Assembly: GCA_030681635.1 (NCBI GenBank)
Contig: JAUXRT010000555.1
Span: 1-6,915 of the forward strand
Direction of reading: 5' to 3'
DNA length: 6,915 bases
Origin: Reyranella sp.
GTDB lineage: Bacteria; Pseudomonadota; Alphaproteobacteria; Reyranellales; Reyranellaceae
Positions 5,412-6,915 of the stretch are shown here, piece after piece. Position 1 is the first letter of the stretch, and every line of letters starts with the position of its first letter. The notes under the pieces were generated by a model that saw nothing but the letters and a program-made list of their open reading frames with translations, was not told where the DNA came from and searched no databases. Position numbers and translations under genes: made by a program.

Positions 5412-6593
5412 CGCCTCGTCGAGATACTGCCCGGCGTCGAATTTGACGTAGGCACCGACCTCGTCGAAGGCCACGCCGATCGGATCGCCGCCGGCCGCCA
5501 CGATGTCGATCTGCTTCTGCAGCAGGATGCGCAGCATCGAGACGCCCTGGTCGGACGACATCAGGTGTTCTTCCGAATGGAAGGTGATCGCGCCCTGGCC
5601 GACCTGGGCCTCGACGTCGCCGGGGAATTTCTGGTGTTCCTCGGCCGTCAGCTCCGCCCAGGCCTTGCCGTTGTAGCGCGACTTGAACTTGGTGAGCTCG
5701 CCCTTCTCGCGCACGCGGCCCGCGACGTAGATGCGGTAGTGCGTGTCGTCGATCGGCAGCGTCCAGCCGATCGCCTCGACCATGCCGTATTGCGCGACCT
5801 GCGGGTTGGGCACGACCCGCAAGGTCGGCACCACGGCCTCGGTGACGCGGCGAAACTTCTTGCCGTCCGCGCCCGGCCGAACCGACGTCGATTTCACGCC
5901 CTGGCGTCCGTACTCGAATTTCACCTTCGGAAAGGCGTTCATCTGGGCCGCGAACTGCGGCCCGCTGAACGAGCCGTGCAGGATCGGCACATGATAGGGA
6001 TCGACCACGTTCTCGAAATGCTGCAGCCAGTTGCAGGGCGCGACCGCGATGCCGCCGCTGCCGATGCTGGAATCGTCGGCCTCGACGAACTCGCCGGGCT
6101 GCATTACCTCCAGGCACTCGTAGCGCGGCAGCAGCGGCTTCCTCTCCGGGGGCCCGAGATAGGCGAAGACCAGGCCGTAGCGTTCCTCGACCGGATACCA
6201 GGGCTGGCGCACGCGGCCGCACTGCGCGCCGGTCGGGTTGGGCTCGCACGGCATCTCCAGGCAGCGCCCTTCGACGTCGAACAGCCAGCCGTGATAGCAG
6301 CAGCGAATGCCGCGCTCCTCGACCTTGCCATAGTACAGCGTCGTGCCGCGATGGCAGCAGCGCGGATAGACCAGACCTGCCTGCCCGCGGCCGTCGCGGA
6401 ACAGGATCAGCTCCTCGCCCAGGATCCTGAGCGCGCGCGGTGTCGCTGCGGCATCCGCCGCCAGGCCGACCGGATGCCAGTAGCGCCGCAGCAGTTCGCC
6501 CATCGGCGTGCCGCGCCCGACCTCGGTGAGCTTCTTATTGTAGGCCGGCGGTTCCAGGTCGTAGGCGGAGCGAACATCCGTCGTCGCATTCAT
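5403..6593 (-). CDS. Rieske [2Fe-2S] aromatic ring-hydroxylating oxygenase, alpha subunit
   Basis: A 396-residue oxygenase of the phthalate dioxygenase-like group (COG4638). An N-terminal Rieske domain carries the cluster ligands Cys79, His81, Cys98 and His101 in CCHRG and CCYHGW (pattern C-x-H-x16-C-x2-H). The catalytic domain contains NWLQHFENVVDPYH (188-201) with Asp198-x2-His201-x4-His206, the bridging Asp and two iron-ligand His. The third iron ligand is probably Asp326 in GDVEAQVGQG, where relatives usually have an ED pair; SEEHLMSSDQGV (340-351) is the conserved segment after it. Such enzymes use O2 and electrons from a separate reductase to hydroxylate or demethylate aromatic acids; no reductase gene is in view. 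ATG 6593 is preferred over an upstream ATG at 6659 because AGGGAG lies six bases before it. It follows a solute-binding protein gene by 10 bp, so substrate uptake and oxidation are probably linked. The actual substrate cannot be told from sequence. Confidence 0.9.
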   Translation of the reverse strand: MNATTDVRSAYDLEPPAYNKKLTEVGRGTPMGELLRRYWHPVGLAADAAATPRALRILGEELILFRDGRGQAGLVYPRCCHRGTTLYYGKVEERGIRCCYHGWLFDVEGRCLEMPCEPNPTGAQCGRVRQPWYPVEERYGLVFAYLGPPERKPLLPRYECLEVMQPGEFVEADDSSIGSGGIAVAPCNWLQHFENVVDPYHVPILHGSFSGPQFAAQMNAFPKVKFEYGRQGVKSTSVRPGADGKKFRRVTEAVVPTLRVVPNPQVAQYGMVEAIGWTLPIDDTHYRIYVAGRVREKGELTKFKSRYNGKAWAELTAEEHQKFPGDVEAQVGQGAITFHSEEHLMSSDQGVSMLRILLQKQIDIVAAGGDPIGVAFDEVGAYVKFDAGQYLDEASA

Positions 6594-6599
6594 TCTGAG

Positions 6600-6605
6600 C
6601 TCCCT
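6600..6605 (-). promoter_or_regulatory. Ribosome binding site for the Rieske oxygenase
   Basis: The complement reads AGGGAG six bases before ATG 6593 and shares bases with the stop codon of the upstream binding-protein gene. It fixes the oxygenase start and indicates translation in a shared transcript. Confidence 0.7.
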
Positions 6606-6915
6606 ACTCCACTTTGGCGCCGGATAGCTTGATGAGGTCAGCCCAGATCGGCGTCTCACGCACCAGGACAGCCGCGAGCTCCGCCGGGGTCGAGCCGACC
6701 GGCGTCTGGCCCTGCTCGACCAGCTTCTGCGCGACGGCAGGCCCGGTGATCACTGCCCTGATCGCCTGCTGCATCCTGTTCACGATGTCGCCGGGCGTTC
6801 CCGCCGGCGCATAGGCGGCAACGAACAGGCTGAGATCGAAGCCTGCGACCAGCTGTTCGGCGAAAGTCCCGATGTGGGGCATCGACGCCGAGCGTTTGGC
6901 CCCGGCGACGGCGAG
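6604..6915 (-). CDS. Bug/TctC-family tripartite tricarboxylate transporter solute-binding protein, N-terminus outside window
   Basis: The final 103 codons of a gene entering from the right edge, ending at TAG (6606..6604). The frame is open to the edge and an internal ATG at 6882 is not the start: the eleven codons before it give LAVAGAKRSAS, which continues the family pattern of LAV..AKRS before the P.IGTFAE block. The C-terminal part has FVAAYAPAGTP, a helix IVNRMQQAIRAV, and the ending QGQTPVGSTPAELAAVL...E...WADLIKLSGAKVE, all typical of Bug proteins. These periplasmic receptors bind carboxylates or related small organic molecules for TctAB transporters, and many are orphans without the membrane subunits. 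Ligand unknown. The oxygenase gene starts 10 bp downstream, pointing to a shared catabolic operon. Confidence 0.9.
   Translation of the reverse strand, partial: LAVAGAKRSASMPHIGTFAEQLVAGFDLSLFVAAYAPAGTPGDIVNRMQQAIRAVITGPAVAQKLVEQGQTPVGSTPAELAAVLVRETPIWADLIKLSGAKVE

Noticed and set aside
5565..6632. A 355-codon plus-strand open frame opposite the Rieske oxygenase
   Set aside because: It is antisense to a gene with intact Rieske and iron-site motifs, with biased composition and no motif of its own.

Overview
The window is GC-rich (roughly 60-65%), densely packed chromosomal DNA. ParE, the class 2 PyrD and the Bug-type binding protein next to a Rieske oxygenase all look alphaproteobacterial, and Bug-type proteins are especially abundant in Reyranella-like and Bradyrhizobium-like lineages. 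That lineage guess is inference from protein style, not a database match. No rRNA, tRNA, insertion sequence, CRISPR array or prophage sign was found. Eight protein genes are supported, and the two at the window ends are cut off.

Left block, minus strand (1..1524, read right to left): a YciA-type acyl-CoA thioesterase, a secreted DUF1007 protein with an EF-hand-like loop, and the first 155 residues of a NicO/RcnA-type nickel/cobalt transporter. Consecutive genes overlap by four bases (GTGA, then ATGA), so they are almost certainly one translationally coupled operon. DUF1007 proteins usually sit beside NicO transporters, so these two probably act together in metal handling. The thioesterase is a less expected partner.

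Middle block, plus strand (1632..5411): parE (topoisomerase IV subunit B), an unrecognised 187-residue exported protein, and pyrD (quinone-dependent dihydroorotate dehydrogenase). The 107-bp gap at 1525..1631 separates parE from the divergent thioesterase operon and should hold both promoters. The gap after parE has an extended -10 candidate followed at once by a strong hairpin, suggesting that the small exported protein and pyrD form their own transcription unit with a structured leader.

Right block, minus strand (5403..6915): the C-terminal part of a Bug/TctC-family solute-binding protein, then, 10 bp downstream, a complete Rieske-type oxygenase alpha subunit. The pair suggests capture and oxidation of an organic, perhaps aromatic, acid. 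The oxygenase gene converges on pyrD and their stop codons lie within a 9-bp overlap.

Overall this is mostly housekeeping plus a catabolic module. No clear new multi-gene system is visible. The points most worth a second look are the unknown exported protein with its leader hairpin, the tightly coupled thioesterase-DUF1007-NicO operon, and the altered third iron-ligand motif in the oxygenase.
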